Assembly: GCA_044373665.1 (NCBI GenBank)
Contig: JBIPNH010000002.1
Coordinates: 1-64,000, forward strand
Length of the DNA stretch: 64,000 bases
Direction of reading: 5' to 3'
Source: JABMMZ01 sp044373665
Lineage (GTDB): Bacteria > Bacteroidota > Bacteroidia > NS11-12g > UBA955
A model generated the notes under the pieces. It was given only the letters and a program-made list of their open reading frames with translations. It searched no databases and had not been told where the DNA came from. Below, one piece after another: positions 26,373-35,383 of this stretch; within the stretch, counting starts at the first letter, position 1; each line of letters opens with the position of its first letter. Made by a program: the position numbers and the translations under genes.

Positions 26373-26441
26373 AGTATGGCAATTTTAAGTGTATTTTAGC
26401 AATTATTTAGTTTCATTCGATAGAATCTTTGAATTCACACA

Positions 26442-28610
26442 TCAACGTTTTAATAATTTGAAAACATAAGGGCCTGAATTTTCGCTTTTAACCACAACAG
26501 TATAAATACCATCAGCAATATCTTGGATGTTTATTTGATGGCTGTTGATATCGATTATATCAGATTGATGCATTACCAAATCGCCAAGTGTGTTGTAGAT
26601 AGAAATACTTGCATTCTGAATTATGACATTTCCTTTGAATGTAATATACTGTTGACTTGGATTTGGATAAAAAAACAAATTATTGGTGTTGTAAAAGGCA
26701 TTAATTCCGGCATATTGTAGAGACAATAATACTGCTTCATAAGCATTGACTTTGCCATGTCCATAATTATTATTGGGTGTTGCTCCAGTCCATTGATCCT
26801 CTGTGGCAGTTTGTTCTAAAATTTCCATGACTTGATAGGCATTAAGATTGGGATTTGCCTCTAACATTAAGGCCACTATGCCAGTTGCATGTGGAGCTGC
26901 CATTGAGGTTCCACTCGAAGCTGCCCAATATTGCGTATCTCCTCGGAATGTAGTTTTTAATAATGTTCGATCACTCATCCAAGATGCCATTTGCAAGTTG
27001 TTGTAGGATGAAGGAACATTGAATCCTGGTGCAACAATGTTTGGTTTTATACGACCATCTACGGTAGGTCCCCTGCTAGAAAAGGAAGCCAAACTACCCG
27101 GAAAAGCATAAGCAGAATCATTCACTAACTTGCCTTTAATATTTGTAAATGAAGAACGTGCTGCTGAAGCACCAACAGAAATTACAGCTTTAGATGTACC
27201 GCCATTTTCACCTGCAGTATAGTTGGAATTGCCTTTAATAAAAGAGTTTTCATAATTCCATTTTCCCCATTTATTCGTGAATGAACCACTTGTCCAGTCT
27301 CTTGCAGCACCGCTGTTCCATGCATGAATTTCAGCTGAATCCGAGGTAATATTCACTTTAAAAATATAAAGTCTTCTGTTTGAGCTTTCTGCACTTAACG
27401 TAATGTTGGGCTTGTTATTAAGAGGGTAGTTTGCTTGGTTTTGGAATGAAATCTTAAACTGATTATTTTGATGAGATAAAGTATAAGAGCGGTTGATTTC
27501 ATTTGAATACACAAAGGGTGTTTCTCTTACTATTTGCAAATGAGTGTCTAATACCTGAACCTGAATGCTAAAACGGCTGTTTTTACTTCCCCAAAAATCA
27601 CAGTAAATACTCTCACGACCTCGCCATTGTCGATTGTTCTCGATAGCAAGTGTGGAAATAGTATCCTTGTTGAATTTGTAATTTAAGTGCATTGGGTTTT
27701 CACCATCATTGCCATTGGCACCAACAATTATTTTGCCATTACCTACCAATTGTTCTGTGGCAATATCGAACAAACTAGTGCCATCATGCGGACCAGTATG
27801 CATACCCCAACTTAAGTTAATAACGGCCGGTTTGTCTACCGAAGCTGCGTAGTCGAAAATATATTTATAAGCATCGATAATACTTGGATTAGCAATCACA
27901 TAATCGCCCAAAGCACTTCCTCTTAGTGAGTCGTTACTGTATTTAATGCTTACAAATACTAATTCAGACTCGGGTGCTACTCCTCTATATTGTCTATTAG
28001 GCGTTGAGAAACCACTGCCAGCAGCAATACCTGCCACATGGGTTCCATGACTGCCGTCGAGGTCATTGGCATTAATTATTGCAGTAGAATCTGTATATAA
28101 ATTGCCATAATTATAACCAATAGGTGGTGTTCCACTTTGTCCTTGATGCCAAAATCGAGAAATTCTTGTTTTTGTACCATCTTTATTAAAAAAATTAGGA
28201 TTGTTGTTTTGGAAACCAACATCTACAATTCCTATAATGACGCCCTTTCCTTCAAAGTTTTTTGGCAATCCATTGTTGCTTCCATTATTAACTTTATCAA
28301 CACTTGTAAAGGTTCTTTCTATGTCGTTTAATGGGTGAATATTGACACCAACAAGTGCTTGTTCCATGTATAAAACCCCTTTAGTTTCTTGAATTACTTT
28401 GCTTAAATCTTCAGCAAAATCTATCGTTAAAATAGATTTTAAACGACTGTTGATGTGAATGTCTAGATTCTTAAAACTGCTTTCATTGAAATTATTGTCT
28501 ATCAATATCAAAGCTTGTTTGCGAATAATTGGATTGGTTTGGGCACTGCCAATGTTAACAGACAATAAAGTTATTAAAAGAAGATGAATTTTGAAGATAT
28601 TAAAAACCAT
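26442..28610 (-). CDS. Secreted subtilisin-family (S8) protease with T9SS type A sorting domain
   Basis: A 722-residue secreted serine protease. It has a signal peptide (1-23, ending GSAQ), an N-terminal pro-region and an S8 catalytic domain with the complete triad: D130 in GIVDVGF, H188 in GSHGTHVAG, S569 in SSGTSMAAP. A beta-rich insertion of about 150 residues lies between the His and Ser blocks. The C-terminal 75 residues form a type A sorting domain (FYPNPSQQYITF to YVFKLLK). It overlaps the haemoglobin gene by 11 bases, so the two are co-transcribed. It is a paralogue of the protease at 50519-52705. Confidence 0.92.
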   Translation of the reverse strand: MVFNIFKIHLLLITLLSVNIGSAQTNPIIRKQALILIDNNFNESSFKNLDIHINSRLKSILTIDFAEDLSKVIQETKGVLYMEQALVGVNIHPLNDIERTFTSVDKVNNGSNNGLPKNFEGKGVIIGIVDVGFQNNNPNFFNKDGTKTRISRFWHQGQSGTPPIGYNYGNLYTDSTAIINANDLDGSHGTHVAGIAAGSGFSTPNRQYRGVAPESELVFVSIKYSNDSLRGSALGDYVIANPSIIDAYKYIFDYAASVDKPAVINLSWGMHTGPHDGTSLFDIATEQLVGNGKIIVGANGNDGENPMHLNYKFNKDTISTLAIENNRQWRGRESIYCDFWGSKNSRFSIQVQVLDTHLQIVRETPFVYSNEINRSYTLSHQNNQFKISFQNQANYPLNNKPNITLSAESSNRRLYIFKVNITSDSAEIHAWNSGAARDWTSGSFTNKWGKWNYENSFIKGNSNYTAGENGGTSKAVISVGASAARSSFTNIKGKLVNDSAYAFPGSLASFSSRGPTVDGRIKPNIVAPGFNVPSSYNNLQMASWMSDRTLLKTTFRGDTQYWAASSGTSMAAPHATGIVALMLEANPNLNAYQVMEILEQTATEDQWTGATPNNNYGHGKVNAYEAVLLSLQYAGINAFYNTNNLFFYPNPSQQYITFKGNVIIQNASISIYNTLGDLVMHQSDIIDINSHQINIQDIADGIYTVVVKSENSGPYVFKLLKR

Positions 28611-28965
28611 GGTATTCGCCTGTAAGTTTATGTAAAAAAGTAGAAGCTAATAATCTAACCCTTTCGAGAGCAATATTAGCACTAGGTCCGCTAAACATTT
28701 CATTGGTGGTAGTGGTAAAATAATTCAACCATTTTTCGAAATGAATTTTTTCTAAATTTAGATGGATATGTTTTTCAAAAACATTGGTTTTGTAACCTTC
28801 TTTGTCGAGCAATACAAACGACCAAAACGCCACTATTTTAGGCATGTGTTCTTCCAAATTCAAGTGAGAAAATTTAGGAGAGGTAATGGGGTCGTTCAAT
28901 AAGTGTTTATAAAACGCAGTTTGCCATTGGTAAATATCGTTTTCAGTTTCAATGTCTTTGAGCAT
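28600..28965 (-). CDS. Group III truncated haemoglobin
   Basis: A 121-residue globin. Its pattern fits group III truncated haemoglobins: YQWQTAFYKHLLNDPITSPKF in helix A/B, HMPKIVAFWSFVLL, the proximal histidine segment HFEKWLNYF, and LASTFLHKL near the end. These bind haem and O2 or NO; the role of group III members is unsettled. An ATG at 29025 would add 20 hydrophobic residues, but a TAnnTTTG box lies between the two candidates and the family begins with the polar segment, so ATG at 28965 is preferred. The 3' end overlaps the subtilase gene by 11 bases. Confidence 0.83.
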   Translation of the reverse strand: MLKDIETENDIYQWQTAFYKHLLNDPITSPKFSHLNLEEHMPKIVAFWSFVLLDKEGYKTNVFEKHIHLNLEKIHFEKWLNYFTTTTNEMFSGPSANIALERVRLLASTFLHKLTGEYHGF

Positions 28966-28976
28966 AGGATAAAACA

Positions 28977-28984
28977 CAAAAATA
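28977..28984 (-). promoter_or_regulatory. -7 box (TATTTTTG) for the haemoglobin-protease operon
   Basis: Consensus TAnnTTTG on the minus strand, 11 nt before the ATG at 28965. Its place downstream of the alternative ATG at 29025 argues for the shorter protein. Confidence 0.55.
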
Positions 28985-29036
28985 ATTAATAAGTGCTGAA
29001 TAATATAGAAAAATATTATTATCATTGCTATGTCTA

Positions 29037-30911
29037 ATGCGTGAGAGTAAATTTGTAGATCAAAACAAAGAGAAATGGCAACAATTCGAACTTGAATTAA
29101 AACAAGCTCAAAAAAACCCTAGTAAGTTAAGAGCTCAGTTAATTCAAATTACAGATGATTTGTCGTATGCTCGAACATACTACAAAAACCGGTCGGTGAA
29201 AATCTATTTGAATGGATTAGCGCAACTCATTTACCAATCAATTTATAAAAACAAATCAAACGTTTCTAAGTCAATCTATGATTTCTTTAAAACCGATGTT
29301 CCCAAAATTGTGTATTACGGTCGCAAAGAAATGTTGCTTTCTTTTGTTATTTTATTGGTTTCGGTTTTAATAGGGCTGTTTTCTTCGGCTAATGACGAGC
29401 AATTTGCACGCTCTATTTTTGGGGATGATTATATCAATCAAACGATTAAAAACATTGAAAAAGGAGATCCCCTTGGTATTTATAAGTCGAGCGATGCGTT
29501 CGAAATGTTTGTAAGTATAGCAACCAATAATTTAAGGGTTTCTTTGTTTGTGTTTTTGTTTGGATTGCTTTTTTCCTATGGTGCAATGGTCTTAATGATT
29601 CGCAACGGGGTAATGTTAGGCGCATTTATATATTTCTTTTATTCCCGAAATTTAATGGCAGAATTTAACCTAACAGTGTGGATGCATGGTAGTATAGAGA
29701 TTTTGACTTTGGTTATAGAAACACAAGCAGGAATGCTTTTGGGAAGGGGTTTGCTGTATCCCGGAACTTTGAGCAGAAGTAAGGCTTTTAGTGTTTGGGG
29801 AAAACGAGGTGCTATGTTGTTTTTAGCAGGTATTCCTTTTATTTTGTTTGCTGCTTTTGTTGAGTCTTTTCTCACCAGATTTACTGAAATTCCTGATGTA
29901 TTTAGAGCTTCATTCATCTTGCTATCGGTTAGCTTAATGGTGTTTTACTTTGTTATTTATCCATACAATAAATTTAAAGATGTTAAAGATGTTGATTTAG
30001 GTGATGCCGATTATAAACCCGACGAAACTCTCGAGTTTGATAAAAATAGCATTTATTCCAATGGGGTCATATTTATGAAATCAATTGGTTTTTTAAAGAA
30101 ATATTTCAATGCAATTTTGATTTCTGTTCTAGCATGTTCTGTTCTGTTTTTTGCAAGTATTTACGCCTTTAATTTTAACGAAACAGTACGTCATTTTCAA
30201 GTGCTTTCTATCGATATTGAGGACATAAATATTTACAGTTTGATTAGTAAATTAGGGGCTAGTTATTCAAATTTTGGCATATTGCTTAATCACAATGAGG
30301 GGATAGTTCAGTATTTGCTAATGTCCGTTTGGCAATTTGGTATAGTGTTTTTGGTTTGTAAGAAATTATTTAAAGAGTTTGAAATTCAATTTTCAGTTAA
30401 AAGATCAGTTATCGCCATTGCCTCCTTTATTTTGTCAATCAATTTGTTATTGCTAATAAATGGGTCCCTTGTGCTTATTGTTTATCTACTTTTATTTCCT
30501 GTTGCCTTATCAGGTATTTTTATTTACTTGTATTATTCCAACTTATACTCAGTAAGTGATGGTATAAAAATGGTGTTTCAAAGTGGATTAATTAAAACCC
30601 AATTGTTGTCCTTAACCATGGCATTTATCTGTACCATTAGTTTTGTGTTGTTAATGTCTCCCATAAGTTTTTTAATGGTTTGGTTAATCGAAATGAATGT
30701 TCAATTGTCACCCGAAAAATACACTTTATTGATTAAAAGTATTTTATTGTTTTTATTTGTCATAATAGTGAGTTTTCTTATCGCATTCCAAATTATTCAA
30801 TTGCTAATAAACGCAATAAGCATAAGAGAAATAAATACTGCCACGGGTTTAAAAATGGCTATTCATCAATTAGGAAACACCAAGAAGGTATACGGTATAG
30901 AAACTGAATGA
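29037..30911 (+). CDS. SpoIIM-family membrane protein with extra C-terminal membrane domain
   Basis: A 624-residue protein. The N-terminal half (about 1-320) matches SpoIIM/YtfJ-family proteins of Bacteroidota: a polar start MRESKFVDQNKEKWQQFE, then several membrane helices and the conserved WMHGSIEI (about 215-222). The C-terminal half (about 330-624) has six or more further hydrophobic segments that I cannot assign and that go beyond a SpoIIM domain; it looks like a second membrane protein fused on. ATG at 29037 is chosen over the in-frame TTG at 29025 because the family start fits it. It heads a five-gene run whose MoxR/DUF58 members suggest an envelope-stress or complex-assembly role. Confidence 0.72.
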   Translation: MRESKFVDQNKEKWQQFELELKQAQKNPSKLRAQLIQITDDLSYARTYYKNRSVKIYLNGLAQLIYQSIYKNKSNVSKSIYDFFKTDVPKIVYYGRKEMLLSFVILLVSVLIGLFSSANDEQFARSIFGDDYINQTIKNIEKGDPLGIYKSSDAFEMFVSIATNNLRVSLFVFLFGLLFSYGAMVLMIRNGVMLGAFIYFFYSRNLMAEFNLTVWMHGSIEILTLVIETQAGMLLGRGLLYPGTLSRSKAFSVWGKRGAMLFLAGIPFILFAAFVESFLTRFTEIPDVFRASFILLSVSLMVFYFVIYPYNKFKDVKDVDLGDADYKPDETLEFDKNSIYSNGVIFMKSIGFLKKYFNAILISVLACSVLFFASIYAFNFNETVRHFQVLSIDIEDINIYSLISKLGASYSNFGILLNHNEGIVQYLLMSVWQFGIVFLVCKKLFKEFEIQFSVKRSVIAIASFILSINLLLLINGSLVLIVYLLLFPVALSGIFIYLYYSNLYSVSDGIKMVFQSGLIKTQLLSLTMAFICTISFVLLMSPISFLMVWLIEMNVQLSPEKYTLLIKSILLFLFVIIVSFLIAFQIIQLLINAISIREINTATGLKMAIHQLGNTKKVYGIETE

Positions 30912-31603
30912 AAATGAAATTTTTACTTTTTGTGTGTTTGTTTTTGCTTAGTTCACAACTTTCAATGTCTAATAGTATGCTATTGGATTCAACTCAGAAT
31001 TTGAGATATAATGAAGAAGGGTCAACAAGCTTAAATAAGTCGGAATGGAAAGTAAAAGCTAAGGATTTGCGATTTGATGAAGATACAATTGCCAAAGAAA
31101 AACAGAAACCCAAAACGTTTAAAGCAAAAACAAGTTTCGATTTTACACCTTTTAAATACTTTTTTTTATTAATAGCGATTGGTTTAATAGTATGGGTGTT
31201 GTATAGTATAATTAAGAATTTTAAGAACAGAAATGTAGTTAATAAACCTACTTTTATTTACAGTTACGAGGCTCCTGAAAAGGAAGAGTTAATGCAATTG
31301 AAAATTGATGATTTATTCAATGATGCTTTAGCTAATAAAGAGTATGCACTGGCTTATCGATTAAAGTATTTACATGCGCTTAAACTATTGGTTTTAAAAA
31401 ACATTATTTTGTACAAAAAACACAGTACAAACTATGAGCTAATGTTGCAAATAAAGCCAAAAGAGATTCAAGATTTATTCAAAAAGTTAACTTTTAATTT
31501 TGATGGAATTTGGTACGGCGAAATGTTGCTTACAGAGCAAAGTTTAAATGAGCTAATGATTGTTTTTAATCAGTTTGAAATACTAATAAAAAGCCATAAA
31601 TGA
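30908..31603 (+). CDS. DUF4129 domain-containing membrane protein
   Basis: A 231-residue protein with a signal-like start (5-20), a second hydrophobic helix (about 82-102), and a C-terminal cytosolic domain (about 130-231) of the DUF4129 type, LANKEYALAYRLKYLHALKLL followed by YELMLQI. DUF4129 genes regularly sit beside MoxR and DUF58 genes, as here. It begins inside the stop of the previous gene (ATGA overlap) and its own stop overlaps the next start the same way, so the three are translationally coupled. Function is unknown. Confidence 0.8.
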   Translation: MKMKFLLFVCLFLLSSQLSMSNSMLLDSTQNLRYNEEGSTSLNKSEWKVKAKDLRFDEDTIAKEKQKPKTFKAKTSFDFTPFKYFFLLIAIGLIVWVLYSIIKNFKNRNVVNKPTFIYSYEAPEKEELMQLKIDDLFNDALANKEYALAYRLKYLHALKLLVLKNIILYKKHSTNYELMLQIKPKEIQDLFKKLTFNFDGIWYGEMLLTEQSLNELMIVFNQFEILIKSHK

Positions 31604-32865
31604 AAAGAGATAAAGCGATATGGATAACTTTGTTGGTCTTGGTTTCGGCAATTATGCTTTTTGTCTTTTTGCGCGAGGACAAAGAGAAATTTTCTTGGTA
31701 TAAAACGTTTGAAAGTAGTATGGTTCAGCCTTATGATTTTGGTGTCTTTGAGGCTTTAATACAAAATGAGGGAGAGATTAAATTTACAAGTGTAAAAGAG
31801 TCTTTAAATCAATATTTAGATACCAATACAGTTGGTCAAACTTATTTGTTTGCAGGAGGTATTTGCTATTTGCGTGCCAGTGAAATTGATTCTTTACTGT
31901 CTTTTGCAAAAGCAGGCAATCAATTGGTCTTTATTACCGAAGGTATTCCTGAACAGCTTTTAGAACTAGCCCTTGCTGACGAACAAGTATTGCTAGAAAC
32001 GTATTTTCAAAATACAGTCAGTCTTAATCTAAATCAATCTATTTCAGCGCAGTTCAATGGTCGTAATCTTTTTCAGTTCAGAGGATTTAATAAAGATACG
32101 CTTGCCAATACCAATTGGAATTATTTACAGTTCCCCAAGAATAATCTGTTTTTTGAATACATTCAGCCTCAGTATGATGTGTTAGGGTCTGTTGATTCAA
32201 ATGTTAATTTTATCAGAATTTATTATGGTAAAGGTGAAATTTATGTTCACACCAACCCCCTTTTATTTAGTAATTATGCCTTAAAAAATGAGCGTGGTTT
32301 TGAATATGTCAATCAATGTTTGAATAGCATTAAGCTAACGAATGTAATATTTGATTATTCATCAAGAATCTATAAGAAAGATACTGATGTTTTAATGAAA
32401 CAAGCGGCAACGCCATTGTCTTTTATTTTAAATAATCCTTCTTTAAAATGGGCTTGGTATTTGAGTTTGTTAAGTTTATTGCTTTTTTTGCTATTTGTTA
32501 TTAAAAGGAAGCAAAGGCAAATTCCAGTTTTGGAACAAAAGAAAAATACCACTTTGGGATTTATTGAAACGTTAAGCGCCCTCAGTTTCAGTCATGAGAA
32601 CTCATACCAAATGGCAGAGCAAAAAATGCAATTGTTTTTGTATTTTGTGAGAACAAAATTGGGAATTGCAACCATGGATGTTAAAGCTGATGAAATTAAA
32701 TTAATTGCAAAAAAATCGAAAGTCAATGAAAAAATAGTAGAGCGTATATTCGATTATTATTTTCAAGTCATAGATTACAAAAAAGAAAAAACAGACAATG
32801 CTAACTTGGCAGAGCTATACAATAGAATAAATACTTTTTACAAACATTATAACAATAACCAATAA
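31600..32865 (+). CDS. DUF4350 domain-containing membrane protein
   Basis: A 421-residue protein with an N-terminal membrane anchor (8-25), an extracytoplasmic domain (about 30-270, DUF4350-like: KTFESSMVQPYDFGVFEALI), a second membrane helix (about 285-303) and a C-terminal cytosolic part. It is the usual neighbour of DUF4129 and MoxR genes in Bacteroidota. Its start overlaps the DUF4129 stop (ATGA). The following MoxR start is one base after the stop. Its biochemical role is not known. Confidence 0.78.
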   Translation: MKRDKAIWITLLVLVSAIMLFVFLREDKEKFSWYKTFESSMVQPYDFGVFEALIQNEGEIKFTSVKESLNQYLDTNTVGQTYLFAGGICYLRASEIDSLLSFAKAGNQLVFITEGIPEQLLELALADEQVLLETYFQNTVSLNLNQSISAQFNGRNLFQFRGFNKDTLANTNWNYLQFPKNNLFFEYIQPQYDVLGSVDSNVNFIRIYYGKGEIYVHTNPLLFSNYALKNERGFEYVNQCLNSIKLTNVIFDYSSRIYKKDTDVLMKQAATPLSFILNNPSLKWAWYLSLLSLLLFLLFVIKRKQRQIPVLEQKKNTTLGFIETLSALSFSHENSYQMAEQKMQLFLYFVRTKLGIATMDVKADEIKLIAKKSKVNEKIVERIFDYYFQVIDYKKEKTDNANLAELYNRINTFYKHYNNNQ

Positions 32866-32866
32866 T

Positions 32867-33865
32867 ATGGAACAACAAAACGAATGGAGCCAATTAGAAT
32901 CCGGAAGAGAGGCTATAGATTTGCAAACATTACAACAGCAAGTAGAAGCTATTCGACACGAAATTCATAAGGTAATAGTAGGTCAGGATGAGCTTATCAA
33001 TTTATTATTAGCGGGCTTGTTTACAAAAGGACATGTGCTTATTGAAGGGGTCCCAGGAATCGCCAAAACCCTTACTGTGAATTTGCTGGCCAAAACGCTT
33101 AATTTGAATTTCAAAAGAATTCAGTTTACTCCTGATTTAATGCCCGCCGATGTTACAGGAACGAGTGTTTATAACACCAAAACCAATGATTTTGAGTTTA
33201 AAAAAGGACCTATTTTCTCAAATATTGTGCTAATAGATGAAATTAATAGAGCGCCAGCCAAAACACAAGCTGCATTGTTCGAAGTAATGGAGGAACAGCA
33301 AGTAACGATCGATGGAATAACCTATCAGCTAGAATCGCCATTTATGGTTATGGCAACCCAAAATCCTATTGAACAAGAAGGGACTTACAAATTACCTGAA
33401 GCTCAACAAGACCGTTTTTTATTTAGGGTGAAAATTAATTACCCAAGCTTGGAAGAAGAAATTGAAATTATAACAAGGTTTGAAGGAGATTTCAGTCAAT
33501 TAGCTATCAAAGAAGTTAAGCAAGTAATGACTTCAGAGGCCATAGTAAAGTGTCAATCTTTGGTCGAAAAAGTGTTTATTAAAGAATCTTTGATTAGATA
33601 CATTGCTGAAATTATACACCACACCCGAAATACCAAGGATTTGGTTTTGGGAGCTTCACCAAGAGCTTCGATGGCTATAGTAAAAACAGCCAAAGCGCTT
33701 GCCGCTATTCAAGGTAGAGATTTTGTAACGCCTGATGATATTCAATATGCGGCATTTCCAGTGTTAAACCACCGTGTTATTTTATCGCCCGAAAAAGAAA
33801 TGGAAGGGTTCGATGTGCAGTCTATTTTACAAGAGTTATTTTTGAATATTGAAGTGCCTAGGTAA
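32867..33865 (+). CDS. MoxR-family AAA+ ATPase
   Basis: A 332-residue AAA+ protein: Walker A GVPGIAKT (around 60-67), Walker B VLIDEINRAP (around 120-129), sensor region MATQNPIEQEG, and the C-terminal lid with SPRASMAIVKTAKALAA. MoxR ATPases act as chaperone-like assembly factors, typically working with VWA-type proteins such as the DUF58 protein encoded 2 nt downstream. It is the fourth gene of the SpoIIM-DUF4129-DUF4350-MoxR-DUF58 operon, and its substrate is presumably the membrane complex encoded with it. Confidence 0.93.
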   Translation: MEQQNEWSQLESGREAIDLQTLQQQVEAIRHEIHKVIVGQDELINLLLAGLFTKGHVLIEGVPGIAKTLTVNLLAKTLNLNFKRIQFTPDLMPADVTGTSVYNTKTNDFEFKKGPIFSNIVLIDEINRAPAKTQAALFEVMEEQQVTIDGITYQLESPFMVMATQNPIEQEGTYKLPEAQQDRFLFRVKINYPSLEEEIEIITRFEGDFSQLAIKEVKQVMTSEAIVKCQSLVEKVFIKESLIRYIAEIIHHTRNTKDLVLGASPRASMAIVKTAKALAAIQGRDFVTPDDIQYAAFPVLNHRVILSPEKEMEGFDVQSILQELFLNIEVPR

Positions 33866-33867
33866 AA

Positions 33868-35199
33868 ATGAAACAAGTCAATAACATCTTTATTGGTAAG
33901 CGGTTTTTTATGCTTTTATGGGTTGTTATAGCCCTGTTTTGCATCAGTTTTGCCTTTAAGCCATTGTTTTTGATTTCTGTCTTTTTAACATTTGCAATCT
34001 TTTCTCTTTTGTTGCTCGATTTGCTTTGGATATACAGTAAATGGGTAATGGTTCAAGCACTCAGAAAAACATCTAAATTACTATCTCTCAACGATGAAAA
34101 TCAAGTGGAAATTGTAATCAGAAATTTAAGCAATAGAAAATGGACTGTTGAGGTTGTAGACGAGTTGCCTTTTCAGTTGCAAAATCGCGATTTTTCTATG
34201 CATTGCTCCTTGTCTGCTTATGAAAATAAAGTTTTAAATTATGTGATTAAACCTTTAAGCAGAGGTATTTACAATTTTGGTAACTTGAATTTATTTATTC
34301 AAAGTCCTTTAAAATTAATTCAACGCAGAATTGTGGTAGAAATCAAACAATCTGTTCCTGTTTATCCAAGTATCATTCAAATGAAGAAGTTTGAACTGTA
34401 CACTTTTTCTAAAATTTCAAGTCTTTATGGCATTAAAAAAATGCGCAGAATTGGTCACAGTTATGAGTTTGAACAAATAAGGAATTATGTAAGAGGCGAT
34501 GATGTGCGTCAAATTAATTGGAAATCGACAGCGCGAAATCAAAAGTTGATGATTAATCAGCATGAAGATGAAAAATCACAACCCATTTATCATGTTATTG
34601 ATAAAAGTAGAACAATGTTGTTGCCATTTGAAGGCTTAAGTTTATTGGATTATTCCATTAATAGCGCTTTGGTAACAAGTAATGTTTCATTAAAAAAATC
34701 TGACAAGGTAGGTTTGCTCACCTTTTCCGACGTTATTGGAACAGCCATCAAAGCCGAACGAAAAGTAGGGCAACTTAATCAATTGTTAGAAGCGCTTTAC
34801 AACCAAAAAGAAAGAAATTTAGAAGCTAATTATGAGCTAATGTATCACAGTGTCAATAGACTTGTAAAAACCCGAAGTTTATTGTTTTTATATACAAATT
34901 TCGAAAGTACTTACAGCATGAAAAGGGTTTTACCGATTTTAAAAAGACTCAATAAACAGCATTTATTAGTCGTAATATTCTTTGAAAATACAGCAATTAT
35001 GGAAATGAGTAATAAAGAAGCTGTTGATTTAAAAGGAATTTATACTCAAATAGTGGCTGAACAAACCATTCACGAAAAGAAAATTATAGTGAACGAACTT
35101 CACAATGCAGGTATTCAAACTATATACACTCGACCGCAAGACTTGTCTTTACAAACCCTTAATAAATACCTCGAATTGAAATCGAGAGGATTGATTTAG
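33868..35199 (+). CDS. DUF58 domain-containing protein (VWA-like partner of MoxR)
   Basis: A 443-residue protein with two N-terminal membrane helices (about 12-50), an Ig-like or beta-rich segment, and the DUF58 domain with its signature FEQIRNYVRGDDVRQINWK (about 200-218) leading into a VWA-like fold with IDKSRTM. DUF58 proteins are standard partners of MoxR. It closes the operon. Two hundred bases downstream the miaB operon starts; an imperfect hairpin lies between. Confidence 0.85.
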   Translation: MKQVNNIFIGKRFFMLLWVVIALFCISFAFKPLFLISVFLTFAIFSLLLLDLLWIYSKWVMVQALRKTSKLLSLNDENQVEIVIRNLSNRKWTVEVVDELPFQLQNRDFSMHCSLSAYENKVLNYVIKPLSRGIYNFGNLNLFIQSPLKLIQRRIVVEIKQSVPVYPSIIQMKKFELYTFSKISSLYGIKKMRRIGHSYEFEQIRNYVRGDDVRQINWKSTARNQKLMINQHEDEKSQPIYHVIDKSRTMLLPFEGLSLLDYSINSALVTSNVSLKKSDKVGLLTFSDVIGTAIKAERKVGQLNQLLEALYNQKERNLEANYELMYHSVNRLVKTRSLLFLYTNFESTYSMKRVLPILKRLNKQHLLVVIFFENTAIMEMSNKEAVDLKGIYTQIVAEQTIHEKKIIVNELHNAGIQTIYTRPQDLSLQTLNKYLELKSRGLI

Positions 35200-35221
35200 C
35201 AGAATATTAAGGAGTTAGGTG

Positions 35222-35253
35222 AATGTTAACAGTAGATGATTAGTCTTAACATT
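35222..35253 (+). terminator. Possible hairpin after the DUF58 operon
   Basis: An 8-bp perfect inverted repeat (AATGTTAA at 35222-35229 with TTAACATT at 35246-35253) with a 16-nt loop. No clean T-tract follows, so it is a weak terminator candidate. Confidence 0.25.
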
Positions 35254-35367
35254 AAAGGATTTTATTGCAATTAGGTGATATTTAATTGTAGATGATTTTA
35301 ATCAGATAATCGACTATTTTTAACAAAAACGGAATCGCAAATATGTCATTATGTCATATTTATTTTG

Positions 35368-35375
35368 TAGTTTTG
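35368..35375 (+). promoter_or_regulatory. -7 box (TAGTTTTG) for the miaB operon
   Basis: Consensus TAnnTTTG ending 8 nt before the ATG at 35384. It supports that ATG over the one at 35351, which lies upstream of the box. Confidence 0.55.
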
Positions 35376-35383
35376 CATTCCCT

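Noticed and set aside
28966..29025. Extra 20 hydrophobic residues on the haemoglobin
   Set aside because: A consensus -7 box lies between the two ATGs, and the family starts with the polar segment at 28965.
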